A stretch of 64,000 nt of DNA, taken from Falsirhodobacter sp. 20TX0035. Its GTDB lineage: Bacteria; Pseudomonadota; Alphaproteobacteria; Rhodobacterales; Rhodobacteraceae. The position numbers were made by a program, and so were the translations under genes. The stretch spans positions 124,001-188,000 of the forward strand of contig NZ_JAQMHV010000003.1 in NCBI RefSeq assembly GCF_028307215.1. Reading direction: 5' to 3'. Under the pieces are notes generated by a model that was not told the origin of the DNA, made no database searches, and saw only the letters and a program-made list of their open reading frames with translations. This document shows, in pieces, positions 12,152 through 20,241 of this stretch. The first letter of the stretch is position 1, and each line of letters starts with the position of its first letter.

Positions 12152-14356
12152 GTGCGATCCGCGGCACGACATTCCACGCTTTCGCGCCTGCTGCGCCTGC
12201 GCCGGCAGCGCCGCGTGAAGACGGCGGCCACGTTCACGCTGGTGGCGCTGGGCCCGGTGCTGACGGCGGTGACGCTGGTTTTCCTGGGGCCCATGGACCT
12301 GTCCAGCAGTTCGCCGATGTTGCGGCTGTTGCTGCTGACGGACCTGATCTATGTGCTGGCGGTGGCCGCGCTGGTCATCGCGCGGGTCGCGCAGATTGTG
12401 GCGGATCGTCGCAGCAAGTCGGCCGGGTCGCGGCTGCACCTGCGCCTGTCGGGGGTGTTCGCGCTGGTGGCGCTGATCCCCACGATCCTTGTGGCGGTCT
12501 TTGCCGTGGTCACCCTGAACATTGGGCTGGAAGGGTGGTTTTCGGATCGGGTGCAGCGGGTGGTCGGCAACTCGCTGGCTGCCGCGCAGGCCTATGAGGC
12601 CGAACACCGCGAGGATCTGATCGCCGACGCGCAGGCGCTGGCGCGCTATCTGGATGCGGCGAAACGCGGCAGCGTGTTCCTTCAGGACGAACAATTGCGC
12701 CCGATCCTGAGCCAAGGGCAGGAGCTGGTGCAGCGCGGGTTGCGCGAGGCCTATCTGATCGACGGCGGCGGCGATCTGCGCACGCGGGGCGACCGCAGCT
12801 ATCTGTTCGACTTCGACCACCCGACGCGGGAACAAATCGAGCAGGCGCGGACCGTCGGCTATTTCCTGATCCAGGACTGGGCGCACAACGAATTCCGCGC
12901 ACTGGTGCATCTGGAGGCGTTTCCCGACCGCTACCTTTACGTCACCCGCGAGGTGGACGGCCAGATCCTGAGCCTCTTGGACGACACGCGTGAAACCGTG
13001 CGCCTGTATCACCAGCTGGAGGCGGATCGGGGGCGGATGCTGTTCGAATTCGCGCTGCTGTATCTGGGCTTTGCCGTCATCCTGATTCTGGCGGCGGTGT
13101 GGCTGGGCCTGTGGTTCGCCGAACGCCTGTCGGGGCCGGTGGGCCGTCTGGCGGGCGCGGCGCAGCGGGTGGGCGCGGGCGATCTGGACGTGCAGGTGGC
13201 CGAGGAGGATGGCGATGACGAGATCGCCATGCTGGGCCGCCTGTTCAACCAGATGACCCGGCAGCTGAAGCACCAGCGCGACGACCTGCACCACAGCCAT
13301 GCCGTGGTGGAACGGCGCCGCCGCCTGTTCGATTCCGTGCTGTATTCGATCACCGCCGGGGTGATCGGTCTGGACGCGGGCGGGCGGGTCGATTTCATCA
13401 ACCGGGCTGGCCGGCGTCTGCTGGACATGGAAACGACCGACCTGCCGCTGGAAGTGGCCGTGCCGGAATTCGCGACCCTGTTCCACCGCCTGCGCGAGAT
13501 GGGCGGCACGGTGCAGGAGGAGATCCGCCTGAACCGCAAGGGCAAGCTGGAAAGCCTGCTGGTCCGCATGTCCGTGCGGGAAACGCCCGAAGGTCTGGAA
13601 GGCTATGTGGTGGCCTTCGACGACGTGACGGATCTGGTCAGCGCGCAGCGTCTGGCGGCCTGGGGCGACGTCGCCCGCCGCATCGCGCACGAGATCAAGA
13701 ACCCCCTGACGCCCATCCAGCTGTCGGCCGAACGGATCAAGCGCAAGTTCCGCCCCCTAGTGGGCGACATGGCCGGGGATCTGGAGCAGTACACCGACGT
13801 GATCGTGCGCCAGACCAACGACCTGCGCCGCATCATCGACGAATTCTCACGCTTCGCCCGCATGCCGGAACCCGACCGGAGGGAGCGGGATCTGGTGAAG
13901 ATCGTCAGGGATGCTGCGGTCTTGCAGGCCGGACTTCGTGTGGAAACGGTTCTGCCGGATGAGCCGATGATGGTGGATGTGGACGAAACCATGATCTCCC
14001 AAGTTCTTACGAACTTGTTGAAGAATGCGGGCGAAGCCATTGAAGAGGACCATGTTTCCGATGGGTTGGTGAAGCTGTCCCTTCAGGCCGAGGCCGAGGC
14101 GGCCGTGATCCGCATCGCCGACAACGGCTGCGGCCTTCCGCCGGATCGATCCCGCCTGTTCGAGCCCTATGTCACCACCAGAGAAAAGGGCACGGGGCTG
14201 GGATTGGCGATCGTCAAGAAAATCGTGGAAGAACATGGGGGAACGCTGTCTCTGACCGACGCCCCCGTTTTCGAGGGACAGACGCGTGCCGGCGCGCTGG
14301 CTGAAATACGACTGCCGCGCAACCTGCGCCGCCGCAAGAACGGAGAGGGTAAATGA
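12152..14356 (+). CDS. ntrY: nitrogen regulation sensor kinase NtrY
   Basis: Membrane histidine kinase partner of NtrX, 734 aa. Three hydrophobic segments lie in the first 120 residues (about 25-45, 58-80, 96-118). A periplasmic region ends at a fourth membrane segment (about 295-320), followed by HAMP, a PAS domain (about 375-480), the DHp helix with His513 in IAHEIKNPLTP, and an ATP-binding domain with NLLKNAGEA and KGTGLGLAIV. Translation probably begins at the GTG at 12152, 58 bp after ntrC. The stop overlaps ntrX as ATGA. The signal sensed by NtrY is not evident from sequence. Confidence 0.94.
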   Translation: MRSAARHSTLSRLLRLRRQRRVKTAATFTLVALGPVLTAVTLVFLGPMDLSSSSPMLRLLLLTDLIYVLAVAALVIARVAQIVADRRSKSAGSRLHLRLSGVFALVALIPTILVAVFAVVTLNIGLEGWFSDRVQRVVGNSLAAAQAYEAEHREDLIADAQALARYLDAAKRGSVFLQDEQLRPILSQGQELVQRGLREAYLIDGGGDLRTRGDRSYLFDFDHPTREQIEQARTVGYFLIQDWAHNEFRALVHLEAFPDRYLYVTREVDGQILSLLDDTRETVRLYHQLEADRGRMLFEFALLYLGFAVILILAAVWLGLWFAERLSGPVGRLAGAAQRVGAGDLDVQVAEEDGDDEIAMLGRLFNQMTRQLKHQRDDLHHSHAVVERRRRLFDSVLYSITAGVIGLDAGGRVDFINRAGRRLLDMETTDLPLEVAVPEFATLFHRLREMGGTVQEEIRLNRKGKLESLLVRMSVRETPEGLEGYVVAFDDVTDLVSAQRLAAWGDVARRIAHEIKNPLTPIQLSAERIKRKFRPLVGDMAGDLEQYTDVIVRQTNDLRRIIDEFSRFARMPEPDRRERDLVKIVRDAAVLQAGLRVETVLPDEPMMVDVDETMISQVLTNLLKNAGEAIEEDHVSDGLVKLSLQAEAEAAVIRIADNGCGLPPDRSRLFEPYVTTREKGTGLGLAIVKKIVEEHGGTLSLTDAPVFEGQTRAGALAEIRLPRNLRRRKNGEGK

Positions 14357-15735
14357 GCAGCATCCTGATCGTGGACGATGAACGCGACATCCGCGAACTG
14401 ATCGGCGACATCCTGCGGGACGAAGGGTTCGCCGTGCGGCTGGCCGGGAATTCCGACGACTGCATGGCCGAGATCAACGCCGAGCCGCCCTCGCTGATGA
14501 TCCTCGACATCTGGCTGAAGGACAGCCGGATGGATGGGATCGACATCCTGAAGACGGTGAAGCGCAACAACCCGGATGTGCCGGTGGTCATCATCTCCGG
14601 CCATGGCAACATCGAGATCGCGGTCGCGGCCATCAAGCAGGGCGCCTACGACTTCATCGAAAAGCCGTTCAACATCGACCAGCTGATGGTCGTGGTGACG
14701 CGGGCGATGGAAACCTCGCGCCTGCGCCGAGAGAACAGCGAACTGCGCCGCAAGGACGTCACCTCGGCCGAGATGCTGGGCAATTCGACGGCCTTCCGCA
14801 TCCTGCGCCAGAATCTGGACAAGGTGACGAAGTCGAACGCCCGCGTGATGCTGGCCGGTCCCGCGGGATCGGGCAAGGAGATGGCGGCCCGCTACATCCA
14901 CTCCAACTCCGCCCGGGCCGAGGCGGCCTTCGTCACCGTGTCGTCCGCCGGGATCGAGCCGGAACGGATGGAGGAGGTGCTGTTTGGCCGCGAGACGGAG
15001 CGGGGGCTGGAAAAGGGCCTTCTGGAACAGGCGCATGGCGGCATCGTCTATCTGGACGAGGTGGCGGACATGCCGCTGGGCACCCAGTCGAAGCTGTTGC
15101 GCGTTCTGGTCGAACAGCAGTTCACCCGCGTGGGCGGGGTGGAAAAGGTGCGCGTGGATCTGCGGGTCATCTCCTCCACCTCGCGCGATCTGCGGGCCGA
15201 GATCGCGGCCGGCCGCTTCCGGCAGGAGCTGTATGACCGGCTGAACGTGGTGCCGATCCACGTGCCGCCGCTGTCCGAACGCCGCGATGACATTCCTGAT
15301 CTGGCGCGGCATTTCATCGACCTGCTGCACCGGGTGCAGGGCCTGCCCCTGCGCCGCCTGTCGCCGGACGCCGAGGCGACGCTGCAGACGATGCCTTGGC
15401 CCGGCAACGTGCGGCAGCTGCGCAACGTGATCGAACGCGTGCTGATCCTTGGCGAAAGCTCGGGCCCGATCGAGCCGGCGGAATTGCCGAACCGCGACGG
15501 CGCGCCCGCCGCGGGTGACGGGCTGACCATCGGCGGCGTGGTCGCGACCATGGCCCTGCGCGAGGCGCGGGAGCTGTTCGAGCGGGAATACCTTCTGGCC
15601 CAGATCAACCGCTTTGGCGGCAACATCAGCCGCACGGCGAGCTTCGTCGGGATGGAACGGTCGGCCCTGCACCGCAAGCTGAAGTCGCTGGGCGTGGTCA
15701 AGGCCAACGGCAACGGTGCCGAGGACGAGGCATGA
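14353..15735 (+). CDS. ntrX: nitrogen/respiration response regulator NtrX
   Basis: NtrC-family regulator, 460 aa, phosphorylated by NtrY. The receiver has Asp52 in LDIWLKD and Lys104 in EKPF. The AAA+ domain has a Walker A-like AGPAGSGKE (168-176) and the Walker B segment IVYLDEVADMP. A Fis-type HTH closes the protein. The GAFTGA loop is absent here too; the equivalent stretch reads LFGRETERGLEKG. NtrX of this group is therefore not expected to work as a classical sigma-54 activator. The ATG overlaps the ntrY stop and the stop overlaps the trkA ATG. Confidence 0.94.
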   Translation: MSSILIVDDERDIRELIGDILRDEGFAVRLAGNSDDCMAEINAEPPSLMILDIWLKDSRMDGIDILKTVKRNNPDVPVVIISGHGNIEIAVAAIKQGAYDFIEKPFNIDQLMVVVTRAMETSRLRRENSELRRKDVTSAEMLGNSTAFRILRQNLDKVTKSNARVMLAGPAGSGKEMAARYIHSNSARAEAAFVTVSSAGIEPERMEEVLFGRETERGLEKGLLEQAHGGIVYLDEVADMPLGTQSKLLRVLVEQQFTRVGGVEKVRVDLRVISSTSRDLRAEIAAGRFRQELYDRLNVVPIHVPPLSERRDDIPDLARHFIDLLHRVQGLPLRRLSPDAEATLQTMPWPGNVRQLRNVIERVLILGESSGPIEPAELPNRDGAPAAGDGLTIGGVVATMALREARELFEREYLLAQINRFGGNISRTASFVGMERSALHRKLKSLGVVKANGNGAEDEA

Positions 15736-17108
15736 AGATCATCATCTGCGGCATCGGGCAGGTCGGCTGGCAGATCGCGCGGCAGTTGTCGGGCGAACGC
15801 AACGACGTGACGGTCGTGGACATGACGGCCGACCTCGTGCGGCGGGCGACGGAAACGCTGGACGTGCAGGGGGTGATCGGCTTTGCGAGCTATCCGGACG
15901 TGCTGGAACGGGCGGGGGCCAAGGACGCCGACATGATCGTGGCGGCCACCCGTTCGGACGAGGTGAACATGGTCATCTGCCAGGTGGCCCATTCCATCTT
16001 CGAGGTGCCGCGCAAGGTGGCGCGGCTGCGGGCGCAAAGCTATCTCGACGCGATCTATGCCGACCTTTACCGGACGGGGCACATGCCCATCGACGTCGTG
16101 ATCTCCCCCGAAAAGGAGGTGGCGGAGGCGGCGCTGCAACGTTTGGCGGCCCCCCGTGCCTTTGACACCGAAAGCTTCATGGACGGACGGGCGCAGCTGC
16201 TGGGGCTGGCGCTGGACGAACAGTGCCCGGTGCTGAACACGCCCCTGCGACAGCTGAGCGAGCTGTTCTCCACCCTCCGCGCGACGGTGGTGGGGGTGCG
16301 GCGCGGCGGCAAGCTGTTCGTGCCAGATGCCGATGCGCAGCTGCTGGCCGAGGATTCGGTGTATCTCTTCACCCATTCCGACGATGTGGGCCGGGTGATG
16401 GAGATTTTCGGCAAGGCCCGCCACGCGCAGGAACGGGTGGTCATCATCGGGGGCGGCGCGGTGGGCCTGACGGTCGCCAAGGCGCTGGAGCGGCAGACGG
16501 CGCGTGTGCGCGCGAAGCTGATCGAGCGGGACCGCAGCCGGGCCGAGGCCGCCGCGGACGAGCTGGACAGCACCATCGTGCTGAACGGTGACGGCATGGA
16601 CGGCGCCTTGCTGGAGGAGGCCGACATCCGCAACGCCGACGCGGTTCTTGCGCTGACGGATGACGACAAGACGAACCTTCTGGCCGCCGTGCGCGCGAAG
16701 GAGGCGGGGTGTCCGCTGTCCATCGCGCTGGTGAACGACGCCTCCCTTGTGGCGCTGATGGGGCCCTTGGGGATTGACGCGCATATCAATCCGCGGGCGA
16801 CGACGGTGTCGTCGATCCTACGCTACATCCGCCACGGCCGCGTGCGCCAGATCTATGCCATCGGCGATTCCGAGGCGGAGATGATCGAGGCGCAGGTGCT
16901 CTCCACCTCCTCGCTGGCGGGGCGGCTGATCCGCGACATCGAGTTTCCGCGCAACGTGCTGGTCGGCGGCGTCCTGAAGGGCGACCGCATGATGAAGCCC
17001 GTGCCCGACCTGCGGGTGGAGGAGGGCGACATTATCGCCATCTTCACCACCACCGAGGATGTGCCGGAGGTGGAGCGGTTGTTGCAAGTGTCGATCGACT
17101 TCTTCTGA
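15732..17108 (+). CDS. trkA: Trk potassium-uptake regulatory subunit TrkA
   Basis: Peripheral NAD(H)-binding protein that gates the TrkH potassium channel. The 458-aa protein has two RCK (TrkA-N plus TrkA-C) repeats. The first Rossmann fold begins at residue 1 with CGIGQVGWQIA and the second near residue 235 with IIGGGAVGLTVA. It overlaps ntrX (ATGA) and its TGA shares a base with the trkH ATG (TGATG). An ntrBC-ntrYX-trkA order is common in alphaproteobacteria. Confidence 0.96.
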   Translation: MKIIICGIGQVGWQIARQLSGERNDVTVVDMTADLVRRATETLDVQGVIGFASYPDVLERAGAKDADMIVAATRSDEVNMVICQVAHSIFEVPRKVARLRAQSYLDAIYADLYRTGHMPIDVVISPEKEVAEAALQRLAAPRAFDTESFMDGRAQLLGLALDEQCPVLNTPLRQLSELFSTLRATVVGVRRGGKLFVPDADAQLLAEDSVYLFTHSDDVGRVMEIFGKARHAQERVVIIGGGAVGLTVAKALERQTARVRAKLIERDRSRAEAAADELDSTIVLNGDGMDGALLEEADIRNADAVLALTDDDKTNLLAAVRAKEAGCPLSIALVNDASLVALMGPLGIDAHINPRATTVSSILRYIRHGRVRQIYAIGDSEAEMIEAQVLSTSSLAGRLIRDIEFPRNVLVGGVLKGDRMMKPVPDLRVEEGDIIAIFTTTEDVPEVERLLQVSIDFF

Positions 17109-18613
17109 TGCCGCGCCTGCGCAGCCTTCCCCTGCTGATCTGGATGGGCGCGATCGGCGCGCTGACCATGTATCTGCCCGCCGCGCATGCGCTGGTGCGG
17201 GGCGACATGCCGGTGTCGCGCGCCTTCTTCTATGCGGGAACGCTGGGTCTGGTGGTGCTGGCGATGCTGGCCATCGCCACGGCGCAGCGCCGTCCGAACG
17301 ATGTGGCGCGCGCGCATCTGGCGGCGCTGGTCACGGCCTATCTGGTGATGCCGGTGATGTTCGCGGTGCCGTTCCGCTGGTCGGTGCCCGACACCAGCTT
17401 TCTGAATGCGTGGTTCGAGATGCTGTCCTCGTTCACGACCACGGGGGCCACGCTCTATGAAACCCCGGGGCGGCTGTCCGAGACGCTGCACCTGTGGCGC
17501 GCGATCGTTGGCTGGCTGGGCGGGTTCTTCGTGCTGCTGACGGCGGTGGCGATCATGGGGCCAATGAACCTTGGCGGGACCGAGGTGATCTCGGGCCGGC
17601 CGCCGGGGCGTCCGAACCTGGGCGCCTGGATCGAGGTGGCGGACGCGGACGAACGCATCGTACACCACGCGCAGCAGATCTTTCCCGTCTATGCGGGGCT
17701 GACGCTGATCCTGTGGGTCCTTCTTCTGGTATCGGGGGAGCCGGGGATCTACGCGCTGTCCTATGCGATGGGCACGATCTCGACCTCCGGCATCTCTCCG
17801 GGACCGGGCTTCGGGCATCAGCCGGAGGTGCCGGTCGGGGAACTGTTCGTTTTCGTGTTCTTTGCCGTGGCGATCAGCCGGCGCTTCGTGCCGGGGATGG
17901 TGCTGCTGGACCGGTCCTACCGCCTGCGCGACGACCCCGAGATCCAGTTCGCGGCGCTTCTGATGCTGACCGCGCCGACCGCGCTGATCCTGCGCCACTG
18001 GCTGGGCAGCGTGGATTACACGGGCGGTCTTCTGGATTTCGCGCAGGCCTTGTGGGGCAGCCTGTTCACCACCCTCAGCTTCATGACGACGACCGGATAT
18101 GTGTCGGGCGGCTGGGACGTGACGCGCGGGTGGTCGGGGCTGGACAGTTCGGGCCTGATCCTGCTGGGGCTGGCCACCGTGGGCGGTGGCGTCGGCACGG
18201 CGGCGGGGGGCGTGACGCTGCTGCGAGTCTACGCCCTGTATCGCCATGCGCAACGAGAGATGCAGCGGATCGTGCATCCGTCTTCGGTCGGTGGGGGTGG
18301 GCCGGTCGCGCGGCGCATCCGAAACGACGGGGCGTACGTCGCGTGGATCTTCATCATGCTGTTCGGGCTGACGGCGGCCGTGGCCATGCTGGCCCTGTCC
18401 CTGACCGGCATGGCCTTCGAACCCGCGATGATCCTGTCCATGTCGGCGTTGAGCACGACGGGGCCGCTGGCCGCCGTTGCGGGGGAGGTGCCCGTGTCAT
18501 GGGCGGCGCAGGGCAGCGCGGCCAAGGTCATCCTGGGCGCGGTGATGATTCTCGGACGGGTGGAAACCCTTGCGGTGCTGGCCCTGATCACTCCGGCCAC
18601 CTGGCGGCGTTAA
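17108..18613 (+). CDS. trkH: Trk potassium-uptake channel subunit TrkH
   Basis: Integral membrane potassium transporter subunit of 501 aa. It has at least ten hydrophobic segments and the repeated pore-loop pattern of the Trk/Ktr/HKT superfamily, including SSFTTTGATLYE (about 115), TISTSGISPGPGFG (about 225) and FMTTTGY (about 325). It starts at an ATG that overlaps the trkA stop, so TrkA and TrkH are made together. A 108-bp non-coding gap follows before hfq. Confidence 0.94.
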   Translation: MPRLRSLPLLIWMGAIGALTMYLPAAHALVRGDMPVSRAFFYAGTLGLVVLAMLAIATAQRRPNDVARAHLAALVTAYLVMPVMFAVPFRWSVPDTSFLNAWFEMLSSFTTTGATLYETPGRLSETLHLWRAIVGWLGGFFVLLTAVAIMGPMNLGGTEVISGRPPGRPNLGAWIEVADADERIVHHAQQIFPVYAGLTLILWVLLLVSGEPGIYALSYAMGTISTSGISPGPGFGHQPEVPVGELFVFVFFAVAISRRFVPGMVLLDRSYRLRDDPEIQFAALLMLTAPTALILRHWLGSVDYTGGLLDFAQALWGSLFTTLSFMTTTGYVSGGWDVTRGWSGLDSSGLILLGLATVGGGVGTAAGGVTLLRVYALYRHAQREMQRIVHPSSVGGGGPVARRIRNDGAYVAWIFIMLFGLTAAVAMLALSLTGMAFEPAMILSMSALSTTGPLAAVAGEVPVSWAAQGSAAKVILGAVMILGRVETLAVLALITPATWRR

Positions 18614-18721
18614 CCGTTTTTGGGTCTGGAATATCATCGGCTTCCGCATCATATTGTGATTGCTTCCGGACCAGGGCCGGAGGGAAGAGGGCAAAAACAA
18701 TAATGATAAGGCAAGACACGA

Positions 18722-18955
18722 ATGGCCGCTGATAAGCAGAACCTCCAGGATGCCTTCCTGAACCACGTCCGCAAGGCCAAGGTTCCTGTCACGATCTTCC
18801 TGATCAACGGGGTCAAGTTGCAGGGCGTGATCACCTGGTTCGACAACTTCTGTGTTCTTCTGCGCCGGGACGGGCAGTCGCAGCTGGTCTACAAGCACGC
18901 GATCTCGACCATCATGCCGGGCGCGCCCATCAACCTTTATGAAGGTGAAGACTGA
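18722..18955 (+). CDS. hfq: RNA chaperone Hfq
   Basis: Hexameric Sm-like RNA chaperone that pairs small RNAs with mRNAs. The 77-aa protein carries Sm1, with [10 protein letters not shown] and [13 protein letters not shown], and the Sm2 motif YKHAIST, with only a very short C-terminal tail, typical of alphaproteobacteria. AAGG lies upstream of the ATG. hflX follows immediately, the classic hfq-hflX order, and its frame is open back into the last codons of hfq. Confidence 0.98.
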   Translation: MAADKQNLQDAFLNHVRKAKVPVTIFLINGVKLQGVITWFDNFCVLLRRDGQSQLVYKHAISTIMPGAPINLYEGED

Positions 18956-19020
18956 TTTCGGAACACGATCTCCACACCACCGAGGCGGCGCCGACGCGCG
19001 CCTTTGTCCTTCACCCCGAC

Positions 19021-20241
19021 ATGAAGGCGCAGCGCACGCGGCGGCTTCCCGAACACGGACTGGCCGAAGCGGTGGCCCTTGCCGCCGCCCTGCCGGGGCT
19101 TGATGTTGTCGGCGCCGATGTGGTCCGGGTTGCCAAGGCCACCCCTGCCACGCTGTTCGGATCCGGCAAGGTGGAGGAGCTGGCCCAGCGGCTGAAGGCC
19201 GAGGAGGTGGAGCTGGTGCTGGTGGACGGTCCCGTGACCCCCGTGCAGCAGCGCAACCTGGAAAAGGAATGGGGCGTCAAGCTTCTGGACCGGACCGGGC
19301 TGATCCTGGAAATCTTCGCCGACCGCGCGCGCACGAACGAGGGCGTGCTGCAGGTGGAACTGGCGGCGCTGTCCTATCAGCGGACGCGGCTGGTGCGCGC
19401 CTGGACCCACCTTGAACGGCAGCGGGGCGGCTTCGGCTTTGTCGGCGGCCCCGGCGAGACGCAGATCGAGGCGGACCGTCGCGCCATCGACGACCAAATG
19501 ATCCGCCTGCGCCGCCAGCTGGACAAGGTGGTGCGCACACGCGAACTGCACCGCGCCGCGCGGCGCAAGGTTCCGTTCCCGATCGTGGCGCTGGTGGGCT
19601 ACACCAACGCTGGCAAGTCCAGCCTGTTCAACCGCATGACCGGGGCCGAGGTTCTGGCCAAGGACATGCTGTTCGCCACGCTGGACCCGACCATGCGGGC
19701 GGTGGAATTGCCCACCGGCTTCAACATCATCCTGTCGGACACGGTGGGCTTCATCTCGGACCTGCCGACGCAGCTGGTGGCCGCCTTCCGCGCCACGCTG
19801 GAGGAGGTGCTGGAGGCGGACCTGATCCTGCATGTCCGTGACATCGCCCATCCCGAAAGCGCCGAACAGGCGGCCGATGTGGGCGACATTCTGGACAGCC
19901 TTGGCGTGAATCCCGCCGTGCCCATGTTCGAAGTGTGGAACAAGCTGGACCTTGTGGACGAGACGGCGCGGTCGGCGATCCTGGATCGGGGACGTTCGGA
20001 CCGGGTGTTCCCGATTTCTGCCCTGACGGGCGAGGGGTTGCCGGCGCTGATTGATGCCATGACGGTGGCGCTGGACGATGAGCGTCATGTGGAGACGGTG
20101 CTTTTGTCCTTTGCCGAAGGGCGTCAGCGGGCCTGGCTGCACGAACAGGGCGTGGTGGAAAAAGACATCGCCACCGAGGACGGGCACCGCCTGACGCTGC
20201 GCTGGTCGGCGCGGCAGCGGGCCCGGTTCTCGAAGCTTTAA
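19021..20241 (+). CDS. hflX: ribosome-associated GTPase HflX (start uncertain; coding probably begins near 18952)
   Basis: GTPase that splits or rescues ribosomes under stress. The 406 residues from the first ATG contain the HflX N-terminal domain and glycine-rich GFVGGPGETQIE. The G domain has G1 GYTNAGKSS, G3 DTVGF and G4 NKLD. No ribosome-binding site precedes the ATG at 19021. The frame is open upstream to 18949 and encodes TRAFVLHPD, which looks like the usual HflX N-terminus, so translation probably begins about 23 codons earlier at a non-ATG codon such as CTG 18952 or ATT 18955. The 3' end overlaps the convergent glycosyltransferase by 4 bp. Confidence 0.93.
   Translation: MKAQRTRRLPEHGLAEAVALAAALPGLDVVGADVVRVAKATPATLFGSGKVEELAQRLKAEEVELVLVDGPVTPVQQRNLEKEWGVKLLDRTGLILEIFADRARTNEGVLQVELAALSYQRTRLVRAWTHLERQRGGFGFVGGPGETQIEADRRAIDDQMIRLRRQLDKVVRTRELHRAARRKVPFPIVALVGYTNAGKSSLFNRMTGAEVLAKDMLFATLDPTMRAVELPTGFNIILSDTVGFISDLPTQLVAAFRATLEEVLEADLILHVRDIAHPESAEQAADVGDILDSLGVNPAVPMFEVWNKLDLVDETARSAILDRGRSDRVFPISALTGEGLPALIDAMTVALDDERHVETVLLSFAEGRQRAWLHEQGVVEKDIATEDGHRLTLRWSARQRARFSKL

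Noticed and set aside
9457-12294. 945-codon open frame on the minus strand opposite dusB, ntrB and ntrC
   Set aside because: Composition is Arg/His/Gln-rich as expected from the antisense of GC-biased genes; no domain and no start context.
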